Assembly: GCA_003427395.1 (NCBI GenBank)
Contig: BFEA01000175.1
Location: 2,179,233 to 2,222,906, forward strand
DNA from: Chara braunii
Lineage: Eukaryota; Streptophyta; Charophyceae; Charales; Characeae
Length of the DNA: 43,674 nt
Reading direction: 5' to 3'
Positions within the stretch are counted from its first letter, which is position 1. Each line of letters opens with the position of its first letter. Position numbers and translations under genes: made by a program. Shown here in pieces: positions 19,709-30,761 of the stretch. The notes beneath the pieces were generated by a model. It was given only the letters and a program-made list of their open reading frames with translations, made no database searches and had not been told where the DNA came from.

Positions 19709-20581
19709 CGACCTTCTCCAGGGGAAATAGAGTCGGGAGGACCCACCTTTGTCACGGGGGAAATCGATGTTCTAAACAGCATACGAGCCTTAGATCACCT
19801 AATCCCCCTTCCGATCGGTCATCTGCTTTCGATATCAGAACAGGCCAACGAACGAATGCTGCAGCACTGCAAAGCAAACCGAAAGCGGTTTGCCCTTGCT
19901 CGAACAGCAAACACGAAAGCAAAGGGACCAACACCAGACGAAAATATCGCAGGTACTTCCGATCCCATACGCATAGGACTAATCCAAAAAGACGATCACT
20001 TCCTGCGGATTAAACCCATCCCATGGAAATCCGCGGAATGCGACATCGAGGTATGGGGAATTCCATATAATGCTATCATTGATTCGGGAGCGGCTATGCT
20101 GGCTATCTCATTACAGGTAGTAGAGAGAGCAGGAAGAAAGAACGACCTAATCATGCTCACGGAAAAGGATCAGCTCGTCTCAGCAGACGAAGAGAAGATA
20201 AAAAAGGTGGGACGAATGACTAACGTTGTCTTTCGATTAGGGAAGGTGCATGCTTTGGGCGACGTCGTGATCCTAGATGTTAATACTTACGATGTTCTTT
20301 TTGGCCTTCCCGCCCTGGTAGCACTGCGCACCAATCTGGATTTTGAAAGACGATCAATTATCTTCCGAAATACGAGAGGAAAACCTTATGTTGTACCGAT
20401 GAGACTGACTCTTCGTACTATCGCTAACCTAGCCCCACATGTTTCTCCCGCGATGACGGGGACCCTTCGCGTGATTACCTGGGACAACGGGCAGACATCC
20501 AAGGACGAAGATAGCAGTGATGATAATGATGATCCCGTAATCCTGGAGATGGAACAAGAACGTATCCATTACACCGTGTAG
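19709..20581 (+). pseudogene. Retropepsin-type aspartic protease region (family G)
   Basis: The same frame as the gag zinc knuckle continues past one TGA, so gag and protease were one polyprotein. Upstream linker text (IGHLLSISEQANERML) is typical of plant Ty3 Gag-Pro junctions. The protease has AIIDSGAAMLAIS at about 20080-20118, with DSG as catalytic motif, and VLFGLPAL at about 20303-20326, the counterpart of the flap-side ILG-x-P motif. The frame ends in an acidic tail and a TAG at 20579. The protease would cleave the polyprotein during particle maturation. The 240-codon frame from 19856 is still open, so decay is modest. Confidence 0.85.
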
Positions 20582-21242
20582 CGGACAAATGCTAAAAAAT
20601 TGAGCAGGACTAACCAGGATTTGCAGAGAACACAGACAATGATTATGGGACAACCTCTCGTACAGATTTCAATGATGGTCGATTTTTCAGAACCCCCTCG
20701 AACCCTGTACGAAGGGATCTCCCCTCTTCTCACTCGATACAATGACAAAAGGCAGTACTGCGATATCACGGATCTCCCGAAATCTTTGTTGACAACTGCA
20801 AAAGAGATCCGATTGTTACGTTTAAGGCCAGAGATCAACTCTTTGGAACCCTTTGAGCGCCTTGAAAACGGACGCGGGATCAAGATCACAACAAAACCTG
20901 TGGCGTGGCAAGACATTCGAGACAGAGTAACACCTGAAGAACACATGGCCATCCGAGAACAAGATGCACAGATGATGGCCACGGTGTTCTCCTGGCGATT
21001 AGATAAATCATTCATCTTCGCGCCCTCGCCAGAAAATACCAAGCGGGTGAATACAAAACACCTCGACGTACGGATATGGGATGAGTCATACGAGTTGCAC
21101 GTACCTCGATACGTACCTGATGAGATTCACCGCCTAGTCGCAGACATTCTAAAATAATACGAAGGAGCGATTAGTGTGACGAACACAAACATTGGACTAT
21201 CATTAATCATACAGCACGAGATCTAGACAGGAAACCAGCCAT
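20582..21242 (+). pseudogene. Protease-to-RT linker of pol; reverse transcriptase missing
   Basis: Frame-continuous with the protease past TAG 20579 and open to TAA 21155. Past that stop the frame reads YEGAISVTNTNIG, then IIQHEI, a TAG (21224) and TGNQP. This matches the conserved segment just N-terminal to RT in Ty3 pol (TD.G..hlI.HeIdTG...P). Right after it, at about 21243, the sequence becomes LTR. RT, RNase H and integrase are therefore absent, and the element must be non-autonomous. The 190-residue linker itself has no motif I can name. Confidence 0.7.
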
Positions 21243-22135
21243 TGGAATGAATGATATGATTGCGGCTCCTCTTTCCGTTCTTTTTTTTTGCTCATGCTAA
21301 ACAAGGTAGTTAATGATTGATGGCAAGGCCTTGATGTATGCGGGGATGTTGGAATGATGGATGAATGATTGCATGTATTCAGTGGCCATTTTGCATCTGC
21401 AACAAAGCAACCATCCCGTATGAACACGTGTACGCGCGGTCCCATCCGCGCGGTGTACACGTACTCACACGCGGTGATTCGCAATCGTCGAATATTAGGG
21501 ACAAGCCGAATGTGCGACGACAGACGCCACGAGGCCCGACCCATCGGAATCGCAACCACCCCGGACGGGCCTCTCCGCGAACCACCACCACCAAAACAGG
21601 CGGATTGGGTGACCCTGAATGCCCCACGCATGCCCTCTGCCTTAGGACCACAAGCGAACCCGCCCCTGGCCTTATTGCACCCGTTCCCCTACAACTCTGC
21701 CACAGGAGATCCCAGTTCTGACCTGGGACTCCACCCCCACTTTCCCAAAAATCCTTGGCACACCCCATTTCGCACTTCCAGGCCTACATCACACTCCGAT
21801 CAAGAAGTCGCGCAGGGCGTGAGGTTAGTATATGCACTACTTCATATCCCCCGGCTTCGTCGTTATCTCTACCAATTTCCCTCCCTTCCGTCTCCTTCTC
21901 CCGTATCACCAGCTCACAGTTGTCCCGTGGAACTCCATAGCTCAGTATTGGCCCCGCACACCTTGTGGGAATTGTCGGCAACTGGCCACCAACGAGCCCC
22001 TGAAACTAAAGAGCCCAACCCGAATGCGCGACGACAGACGCCACGTGCCTGCCCCAGAAGGCCTGACCCATCGGAATTGCAACCACCCCGGACGGGCCTC
22101 TCCGCGAACCACGGCTACCAAAACAGGCGGATTGC
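21243..22135 (+). mobile_element. Rearranged 3' LTR fragments (family G), forward
   Basis: Three blocks copy the forward LTR out of order: 21243-21507 matches 17295-17555; 21508-21826 matches about 18012-18345; and 21827-22135 matches 17826-18120. Identity by eye is above 90%, with joins at ...GACAAGCCGAATG and ...GGTTAGTATATGCAC. The LTR's 5' end and the polypurine tract are gone. Confidence 0.85.
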
Positions 22136-24217
22136 GAGTTCTATGGGTCGGACCTCCCGGTATGGACACGTGTCGATTGTCGTCGTGCGTTATAGTTAGG
22201 CTCCGTAGTCCCAAAGGATCGGCGATTTCCGCGTCATCTGCAGTTTCTGCACGGCGTGTGGGGCCAATACGGGGCGATGGAACTCCATGGCACCACCGTA
22301 AGTTGGTGGTATGGGAGGAGGATGTGGAACGGTGGGAAGTCGATAGCGATAACGACGAAATCGGGGGATATGAAGTATTGCGTGTTATACGTGGTTGGGT
22401 AATCGGGGCACCTTGGGTCGCTGGTTACGACACAATGAAACTCCCTAGCGCACAGTCGGTTCCCGGTTAGACAGGGAAACTCTGAATATCTCCGCCTTAG
22501 ATATTTTCCCTCCCAGTGCTCTTAAGTAGCCTGAGTCCCGTGTGTACGTCATCTTGTCATTGCGGCGTAATGAAAGCCTTCCGCACACATCTGATTGACG
22601 GGGGGATTTCCAGATATGGTGTCGGAAGTTCTTACCCACCCTGGTGCTTGCAAGAAGGAAATTCCTCGCCTATCCCGTTACTGGAGGTGGCAAGTTCGCC
22701 AGTGATCGTGAATCGTTGCGCGTGGACACGTGTAGGCTGCGCAAAATCAGTTCGCGCTTACACGTATCCCCACGAGGTTTTCGCTCGTACCAGGGCCTGT
22801 TGGCTGACGCAAAAGTGAGAGTTTAATTTTGCATGCAAAATCGCATTGTGTCATGGTCACCTATCCAATCATCTCATCATTTGGTGATCCCACAAACAAT
22901 CATTTCCGAGTATGTAAGGTGACATCAGACATCAAACAACATCAGAACTCATACCGTGACGACAGTAGATCAAAGTGGCAAGCAACGATGATGGTTAGGC
23001 AAAGGCGACAAGCATATCCATCAAAACTTGTTCATCCAGAAAGAAAGGAGGGATCGAGACTCAAAGACACCGAAAGAAAATAAGGGCGAATTGCCCGAAC
23101 CGAAACCAAAACTTACATACAGAAGTAAGGAAAAGGACAAAGAAAATTTCAAAGAAAGTCACAACTCCGCGCCCATCAACCTCAGCTTTCTCTCTCCCTC
23201 TCTCTCTCTCTCCGATGCGGGCAGTCCGTCGTCATGCACCAACCCATGAAGTTGTCACCCCGCTTAGTCCTCCTGTACCCGTCGGATTCACCCGCGCGCT
23301 ACAGTCCGCCGTAGCCCCACGCGTCAATCCCGCACATTCGGCACCAGCTCGTCGGGTCGCCCAACTCCCACTTCAACTCACCTCTTACTTCGCTCGTGAG
23401 CCGACCCTTATTGATTGCGCTACCCCGAGCTTCCAGCAACTGGTTAAGAGAGCTATCTAATCGCGCAACCGGAATTCATAGCGTGCATGCATGCGCGAAG
23501 AACACGGAATTGCAAGAACTTAGGAAGAGAGAAGGGAAGGGATTGCCTACGTTCTGCATGGCCAGACCGCGGCGTGGGGGACGTAGCTACTCTCCACGCA
23601 TCGATCCGATCATGCAGCCCGCGGGCCGCCTAGACACAGGAAAGAAGAGAGAGGGCGGGAAGCACGAAGCTCAAGAAGAAAGATACAGTTAAAAGGGCGC
23701 CCTGCCCAAAATTACAGTTACACACAAGATTAAGGGCGCCGACTAATCACAACTCCGCTGCGGCCGCAAAAAGAAACGCGCGGCAAAATAACTTCCTAAC
23801 TTCCTAAATTCCTACTTACTGCAAAAAATGCAAAAAACATAAATCCGAAAAGAAAGTCCGAAATTCCAAGAGCTATCGAGGGCTCGACAAGATTCAAAAA
23901 GAAATTCAAAAAGAAACAAAACATCTCGCGCGATCACCACGCCAAGAATGCGACAACAAAACAAGAAAGAAGCGACGTCAAACATTATTAATCGCGTCTT
24001 TGTAGGCGTACCAGCCACTCAACCGATCATCCCGGGACTTGCCCGGCCCTGAACCCAGCCATCCGAAAAGAAGCGACGCAAAAAGACGAAGAAACGAGGA
24101 CACCGATGCAATTTCCCTTCGATCCCGATCTCCCGTGATTGGCCCAACCTTCCCATCTTAGGACCCCTCATTGTCGTCGCGCAGAAAATCACGCGGAACA
24201 GAAATTGGTTCGTCACA
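22136..24217 (-). mobile_element. Ty3/gypsy LTR (family G), reverse orientation
   Basis: Minus strand starts at 24217 with TGTGACGAACC and follows the forward LTR (13233-13726, then 16510-18075) over ~2 kb before meeting the forward 3' LTR head-on near 22135. 22136-22460 is more diverged than the rest. This LTR lacks the 2.8-kb insertion present in its forward partner and so preserves the empty site. Confidence 0.78.
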
Positions 24218-27183
24218 TATGTGACACCTAGGAGGTTCCAATCTTAAGCAAGCTCCTGCTTGCTTGACATCTCGACACGTGTCGATCTCTCTAATCGATC
24301 GACACGCGGAGCTCTCTTCGTTGCCACTTACCGTGTGATAAGCGTGTGGACATAATCCAGCGTGGCATACTTGGCTCTATCCTACAGATTACTCACGAAG
24401 GGCGCTCTTCAATCGAAGGAGGGGATCGTGCATGCCATCGCCGTGATACGTGCCATGCAGTCGCGCATCAGTAGCTAGCGGGGAGAGGAAAGGGAAGGCA
24501 GTACATGGGGGCGTGTTGAGGGGGCGGGTTAGTCGAGAGTGAGGGTAGGAAGCGTTTCATTCCCGCTGTCTGTGCGAATACCCTTACAAGGGTATCCGCC
24601 CTGTTTTTTCCATACGACAGAATATAGGCTTGGTTTAAAGTTTAAATATTCCGCGCGAGGCGCGGATGCGTCTGTGGTTTACGATAAGGCTGAATGGTTG
24701 ACGAGAGTCGAGAGTGGGTGGGCACACAGGTTGAGGCGCGCGTGATCCTTTTATTTTTGATTGATGATTGTGAAAGTTGGCGTAGTTATCGACCAAATAT
24801 TTATTTATTTATGATTAAACTAGGATTAAAGGATACATTTTTGTTAATTGGTACGTTTAACCAAGACAGGTGCACGTGTGTGGAGATCGGCCTCGACTAA
24901 GGTGCGGTTTTCGTGTGGTAAATAGAGTGCGCAAGGGATAGAACACGCGCCCGACCTCCACGTGGTAGAGGTGGGAGCTCGACGGGCGTAGAGAGTTGAC
25001 AGCAAGGCATGGCCCTTCATGGCTTAGGGGCGTGCGGTGTCGCAGGTTGGTGACGCAACAACCCCGGGTTCACTACCTTAATTTTCGCCTTCACTTGGTG
25101 ATTGAGTTCAAGACCCGCAGTGAGGTTGACGGGTCTGGCTCAGTGGGTATACCAGTGAGCCGTTGGAATATAGACTGGTGCTTGATTCCAGATGAAGGGA
25201 CCCACCGTGGGGGCACCACCCACCAGCCTTGAGTCTGCCGTAATAGGTTCGAGTGTGAGCATGCCCCGCTCGGACCCGTAAGTAGGTAAACTGGGCCCAG
25301 TTGAGTCGGTCAGGGGTACAAGGGGGCGGGCTGGGCAGTGCTGCGCAACAACAGGCTGAGCGGTAGCGCAGCGGGTGATGGGCACTAGGATAGCAAGGTG
25401 AGGCAGGGAGTGATAGGCGAAGATAGCGATGGAGTTAGAGAAGATGAAGGGGGAAAAGCGTATCTCATCCGATAGTGGACGGATTTGGGTCAAGGAGGTC
25501 TTGAATCGGATGTTTTCGGTTATGACGATTTGACTGGTAAGGTTAGTTTGACCAATAGATTAGTAAAATTAGAGTTAGTAGAGAAAGTAGGTGCGCGGAG
25601 AGATGGTGGAGAAGGAAGGGATGGAGAATGAAAGTGAGACAAGTCAGCCATTTCTTGACCGTTTATAGCGATTCAAGATGCTAAATAGGGGGTTTGGAAT
25701 GGGGCGAACGCGATGGTGAAGTCGGAATGGCGAATGGCGGAGTGTAGTGGGAGATAGGATAAAATGTGGCTGCGTGGAGAGTATCGAGGAAAGTGGAGGT
25801 GGCGGGTGAAAGTTTGTCGGTTTGACTAGTTGCTCAGGAGGGATCAAGTGAGGGGAGTGGTATTTTGGGGTTCTGATGACAGGCGAATCAGGTGGTAAAC
25901 CCGGATTTTAGGATCGGTGGGTGAGGTTAGTGTGGCAGGTATTAGAGGCTGTGCCCGGGGGAGAGTTTTGGAAAAAAACTGTATCTGTCCGCGTATAGGG
26001 GAAGGTTCATTCCCGTTTTTCCTATGTTAGAAGGAGCGGACTGTGGCCTATCATGATGTGCTTCAGCCCAGTACTACAACCACTTCCGTTGAGATCACCG
26101 TGATTGAGGATTACTCGCCATCGAGAACGTGCTCGCCCTGCTATTGCTGGCTTCTGACCAAGTTCGGCATCAGCGTTTTCGACTTTCACCTATGCGTGGG
26201 AATGCGGACTGATCATCGAGGTCGGGCAATCCGGGCTTGGCCGGGTGAACTTGCTGCTCCTGACTATAGTACGCCTGCCTGGTGGTGTTGATCTTGGCAT
26301 TTGCATTTGGTCATCATGGACCACGGTGGGGGTCATCGTGATCACCACCAGTGTCGTACTTTCAATTCCGACTGTGACTGTAGCTCAGGCTTTTCGTCTT
26401 AGTTATGACTGTGGCTCGTATCAATAACGCTTGGATGTACAGAGCCATATAGGCGGTCTGATACATTTGGGAGAAGGGAAGAGGAGTCGAGGCATGTACC
26501 TGGTTCTAACGGCGATCGACGGGGACGGTAGCCTGTGACCTGGGTGTTCTGCGGTATTGTTAGCCTGCAGAATCGGCATCTGCAGGCGGTGCGACTGCTA
26601 TGGTTGGGGGTAACTCCGCGAAGGAAGGTTGCTGTGGTTATTGTTGTTGCCGCTGGCCACTGTTGAGTATTGTCGGCTGCTACTAACTGTTGTTGGCTGC
26701 TGCTCGCCACAACTGTGTATTGCAGTTGTCGCCATGGTTGACTGTGCGCGAGCCATTGCCTGTTGTTCGTTGCCGTGTATTGCATGCATACTGCTGCTGC
26801 TGTCTGCTGCGTCTGGACACGGACTACCACTGCTACTTGCTACCGCATATTGTGCACAAGCTGCTGCGGCTGCGGGCTGGGCACGGACTGCTACTATTGC
26901 TGTTGGCCACCGCTGGTGACTGCTGCTATTGCCATTGACCGCCGCTGAGTACTGTCGCTGCATTTAAAGACGGATATAGGTTGTGGTGCAACAACGATTG
27001 GGCTAAATGGAGGTGTTGGGATTCAGAGGAATGATCAGACTGGACAAGTAGGGGGTTATTGTTGCGATTTGGGAGATCGTCAGGGGATTGATTTCGGCAA
27101 TCGAGTTTAAAAGAGGACCAAGCGGTTGTTACTTGGTCATCATTGCGGGGCCCTCAGGAGAATCGAGATAACAAGGCCCTTTT
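24218..27183. other. Diverged repeat DNA, no gene recognised
   Basis: Starts with a second TGTGAC terminus back-to-back with the reverse LTR. 24565-24900 is an inverted, diverged relative of 33250-33520, sharing GCGAATACCCTTACAAGGG. 26620-26960 is low-complexity TGCTGY/TTGTTG-rich DNA that yields a Gln/Ser/Ala-rich frame on the minus strand. I see no domain-bearing ORF and no RNA gene. Confidence 0.5.
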
Positions 27184-27688
27184 TGTGTCGTGTTGTGTGT
27201 GTGTGTGTGTGTGTGTTTTATTTTTTTTATGTTTGTAAAGTGGCGTGCGCGTGGTGTGTGGGATGCGTCCTAGTCGACCGACGACGAGTCGCGCTTGGGA
27301 CCTCAGCCCCCCAAGATGTCGGTTCGCGTGCGGGTCCGATAGACGTATTACCGCGCGTACCCCCTATGCTACACCGAACGAGAAACGCCCTCGGTTGGTC
27401 CACCTCTGCGATTGCAACCGAGTAGCTTTCGTACTGTGGACTGGTAGCTCGGCGGGGATACGCCCACCGAAGGGAGGTGACAGCTTCCGTAAGGTGGAGG
27501 TAAGTTGTGCCTCGCGTAGGCCCTATCCTGTTGTAGGGGCTCGCGAGAGGTATGGCTGGCGCACTCGGCCGGAGTGGCCTAAGGAAGCTCCATTTGCTCG
27601 TTCGCGACGAGGTTGGTCCAACTTCTCCGTGACGCAGTCGAGAGGGTCTTGCGCTGCCACGTGCGGTGCCGGACCGATACGCTCGACA
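27184..27688 (+). mobile_element. LTR of family H, copy 1 (truncated element)
   Basis: Starts TGTGTCGTGTTG with a (GT)n and ends CGATACGCTCGACA. From 27240 to 27688 it is ~85-90% identical to 39555-40007, including GTGTGTGGGATGCGTCCTAG and GGGGATACGCCCACCGAAGG. No primer site follows; the next bases belong to the TTCCCGTAGG repeat of the neighbouring element, so this is a solo or broken LTR. Confidence 0.8.
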
Positions 27689-28012
27689 ACTCTTCCCGTA
27701 GGAAAAGTGCCTTTCCAAAAATTATACAAAACTAAGTTCAAAATCTACAGTGACTTTAATTTTTCAAAGTCTAATTTTGTCTAACTTCTGAATTAGCAAA
27801 CATTTGGGCAGCACTCCCTTTAGAAAAGGAGTTGTTCCAGATTTTTACTAAGCCAAAAAGTCAAAAAAAGTTAGACCGTGAAAAAGACAAAGTCTGACTA
27901 ACTCTTTGGTTTTGTAGAAATTTCGGCAGCGCTTCCCGTAGAGAAAGTGGCTTACCAAGATTTATACAAGGCCAAGTATAACAAAAGATCCTAGAAAATG
28001 CAGAAATTGACC
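27689..28012. repeat. ~115-bp tandem repeats with GGCAGCGCTTCCCGTAGG motif, set 1
   Basis: Three units (about 27690, 27805, 27915) of the type AAATTTCGGCAGCGCTTCCC then GTAGGAAAAGTG and ATTTATACAAGGCCAAGT, separated by GACTAACTC. The middle unit is diverged (GGGCAGCACTCCCTTTAG). The same triplet recurs at 30795-31110 and, inverted, at 37415-37560. Confidence 0.82.
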
Positions 28013-28239
28013 TAAAAAAAAAACTTAGCTCAGAAAATGCAGGAATTGAAACTAACTCCTATGGCTCTAGCACGTGGCGAACAACTAAAGCAATTACCTA
28101 TCAACCTGAAACTCAAACTAAGTAGTAGCCTCACTCAGTCACATGCAGGCCAAGCCACAAAGATAAATACTCTCACCATCCCCAGGTCAATCTGAACAAA
28201 CAATAGTTCGTAGTCTTTCAATGATTTATCCCTTTACCC

Positions 28240-29030
28240 CCAGCTTACATAGGGCATAAAGCTAGACCACCCAAACTTATGGAACATGTCTAGCTCAGCC
28301 ATGGAGTATACACAAACACAGGGCACAACAACTTTTCTCTTCTTTGAGTATATGACTGAGCCACCCTAGTCGCCCTGAACTGTTTAAATATCCAGAATTT
28401 ATATAATTATCTACATTTAGTCTTTTGAGGTAGCATATAACTGAGCCGATCATCTTTAGCTCAAGACTCAGTCTGCCCCTTCGTGCCACAAGTTNNNNNN
28501 NNNNNNNNNNNNNNNNNNNNNNNNNNNNNNNNNNNNNNNNNNNNNNNNNNNNNNNNNNNNNNNNNNNNNNNNNNNNNNNNNNNNNNNNNNNNNNNNNNNN
28601 NNNNNNNNNNNNNNNNNNNNNNNNNNNNNNNNNNNNNNNNNNNNNNNNNNNNNNNNNNNNNNNNNNNNNNNNNNCAGTCTGCCCCTTCGTGCCACAAGTT
28701 TATTCTTAATTAGTACTCTCTTCAGTTGGTCATACGCTATAGTCAGACCACCCAAACTTATGGAACCCTGTCTGACTAGTTTGTTCATAGATAGAATAAT
28801 AGTAAAGTATAGCCAAGCTATAACCTTCTGGTTCCAGCATATGCGAGGCGTTGGACCAAAACCGCCCAAACTTGTGGATTTGACTGGCTCCTGAAAAGTC
28901 AACCGTAAGCAGCCCTCACAAGTCAGAGCAGCCAAACTACCCAAACTTATGGATTTGACTGGCTCCCCACACAATCCAAAAGAAAAACACAGCACTAGGC
29001 CTTCCCAAACTTATGGAACTGGCCCTGCCT
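28240..29030 (-). repeat. Hairpin array L1 (loop type CCCAAACTTATGG)
   Basis: About eight units, each with the core CCACCCAAACTTATGGAAC flanked by arms that pair with each other. Arms change between units: GCTAGAC/GTCTAGC at 28261-28294 and AGTCAGAC/GTCTGACT at 28741-28777. Others near 28860, 28940 and 29005 are imperfect. The array contains the N gap. On the minus strand it reads CCATAAGTTTGG, homologous to the array at 35.5-37.0 kb. Confidence 0.82.
28495..28674. other. 180-bp N gap, probably spurious
   Basis: The 26 bp before the gap (28469-28494) are identical to the 26 bp after it (28675-28700), starting CAGTCTGCCCCTTCGTGCC. Contig ends that overlap by a k-mer length but were scaffolded apart give this pattern. 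Real sequence may be continuous. Confidence 0.85.
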
Positions 29031-29204
29031 CTAATTGACCCAGTCAAACATGCAATACTGCCTTCCTCTCATCCTTCCCCCAGATGCAACCCCACAATTT
29101 GCTTTCAGTCAGACAATGAAGCTGAAACTGACATTTTACATGCATTCCTTTACTTAGTCTGGTTATGTCATGAAGATAAAACAAGAATCATAGGGGCAAT
29201 CTCA

Positions 29205-29430
29205 CGCATACATCAGCCAAACTAATCTCTCGACGCTGGACAACCGCCATGTGCGGTTGAAGACCACACACCCTCTTCTGCACCTTATGCAGAGCGGGTG
29301 GTACACAGGTTCAGAACCTGTGGTGGCGGTCGTCTCTTGCGGCCCTGGGTAAGTCCTCCCCGGGCTTGGGCGAAACTCAAGGGGTTTGACTTTGACGGCT
29401 GTCACGGACTACAACGTTCAACCATAAAAA
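29205..29430 (-). mobile_element. Segment S of element R (left copy)
   Basis: CTCTCGACGCTGGACAACCG through GGTACACAGGTTCAGAACCTG to TTTGACGGCTGTCACGG is the inverted complement of 39020-39237 on the right, at ~80% identity. Non-coding; the function is unknown. Confidence 0.8.
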
Positions 29431-30040
29431 TCTTTAAAAAGCAAGCAGGACACGCGCGAAACCAAGAAGAGGGAATAGGGCAAAAACCATTCCCCTGGCT
29501 TTAAAAAGACTCGCGGTCTTAGAGCATTCTTCCCCTCTACGGGTGGTGCCGGCGGCCTGCAATAATCCCAAACACTGCACCTACACGCGAGCCCGGCGAT
29601 CCCATAACTTTTAGACGCTAGGGCGACGGAGGTCGCGCGCAGGATTTTGACATAAGTTTCGCGGCCGCAGGGCCATTCTGTACCAACCACTGATGCCAAT
29701 CGTACGTGGTAATCGCGGCTCCGGCCCCGCGATATTGAATGGCTGAAGGAATATATCGTGAGGGGGTTACCCTCACGATATTGAACGACTGAAGGACACG
29801 CCGCTCGGCCCTCGCGACACCTCCGCCTTCAGGGTTGGGTGTCTCGACGAGCACTGCAAATAGGCTCTGCGTGAGGGGGAGTCCCTCCCCTGCAGAGCCT
29901 AGGGCCAGGGATGTCCTGGACAAGGACCTTGAATCCCGGCCCAGGACCAACGTCCGACTAAGAAACCCCCAAGATGCAAATAGGCAGACGCGAGGGTTTT
30001 TCCTACCCCTCGACCTCAATCCTTAAGCCGAATTTTTAAC
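29431..30040 (-). mobile_element. Internal segment of element R with strong hairpins, left copy only
   Basis: GC-rich DNA absent from the right copy. It contains a 12-bp perfect hairpin ATATCGTGAGGG/CCCTCACGATAT around a GGTTA loop (29754-29782), and a second stem AGGCTCTGC/GCAGAGCCT with inner GAGGG/CCCTC (29861-29902). CACGATATTGAAYGRCTGAAGG occurs twice near 29730 and 29775. No ORF of note. Confidence 0.6.
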
Positions 30041-30761
30041 GTGTGCCTCTTAGGCCTCTTAGATATCCATCATAAGCACATCCATGCATATACGCACAAA
30101 TGATATAGAGCTGCGACGATCACTTCTCACAGGCACAGTGAGACCCCTCACAACGGCGTATGTGTATATGGGATCGCCGACAATCCAAGTCCAAAATCCG
30201 AGCCACAGGACATACCTGCAATCACACCAAGAACCGAACGACAAAACACGCACTACACGGAGTCAACCCCAACCATTCTTCATGCTCATACCCCTTCGCT
30301 AAAAATACAAGCCCCAATCGCCTTTCCAACCAACCTCAATTAAATACTCAGTACCTTTGTTAAATGACCATTCAATAAAAGTCCGGTTGAAACCCTTAAC
30401 AAACAGTAAAACCACCAGGGCTAAAGTCTTTTAGGTTGGGTATGAAGAGTGAGTTGGAATTGAGTCGTAGGTCGACGAATCGACAACCGACCTGTTATCA
30501 GTGATAACAGAAAATGATCCTTATAGGATCAAGCTGGCGCTAGCCCAAATCCTGAATCGAAAGTCCAAAAGAGGTCTGTACCATGCGACAGGTCAATGCC
30601 CAAACTAAAACATCAGCATATGGGGGATAATCCTCCATAGCACATTCTCACCCAAGTTACCTGCCAACTAAATCAAAGACTACCCCTAAGCCAGTGCCCA
30701 AGCAAAGGTAGACTAACGGCAGGATCTCCCCTATTCAGGGTGGATCGCCAGAATCGCCACC
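30041..30761 (-). mobile_element. Internal region of element R (left copy), starting at a PBS-like site
   Basis: On the minus strand the LTR-type end TTTTGACA (plus 30762-30769) is followed by GG and TGGCGATTC (plus 30751-30759), the arrangement of LTR end plus primer-binding site. The next ~700 nt correspond inverted to 38222-38925, including the 19-bp palindrome at 30492-30510. No protein frame is conserved between copies, so the element is non-coding (LARD-like). Confidence 0.72.
30492..30510. promoter_or_regulatory. 19-bp palindrome CTGTTATCAGTGATAACAG
   Basis: Perfect dyad around one central base, identical apart from orientation of that base at 37788-37806 and 38474-38492. The context GGTCGGTTG next to it is conserved too. 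It may be a protein-binding or secondary-structure element of element R. It resembles the tet operator dyad, but no relation is implied. Confidence 0.75.

Noticed and set aside
20600-21157. Idea that the third frame is a novel accessory gene of a gag-only retroelement
   Set aside because: The frame is continuous with protease and leads into the conserved pre-RT motif, so it is the pol linker of a deleted element.
26399-26963. Gln/Ser/Ala-rich minus-strand open frames
   Set aside because: Overlapping frames on both strands arise from TGCTGY/TTGTTG low complexity; no domain or start context.
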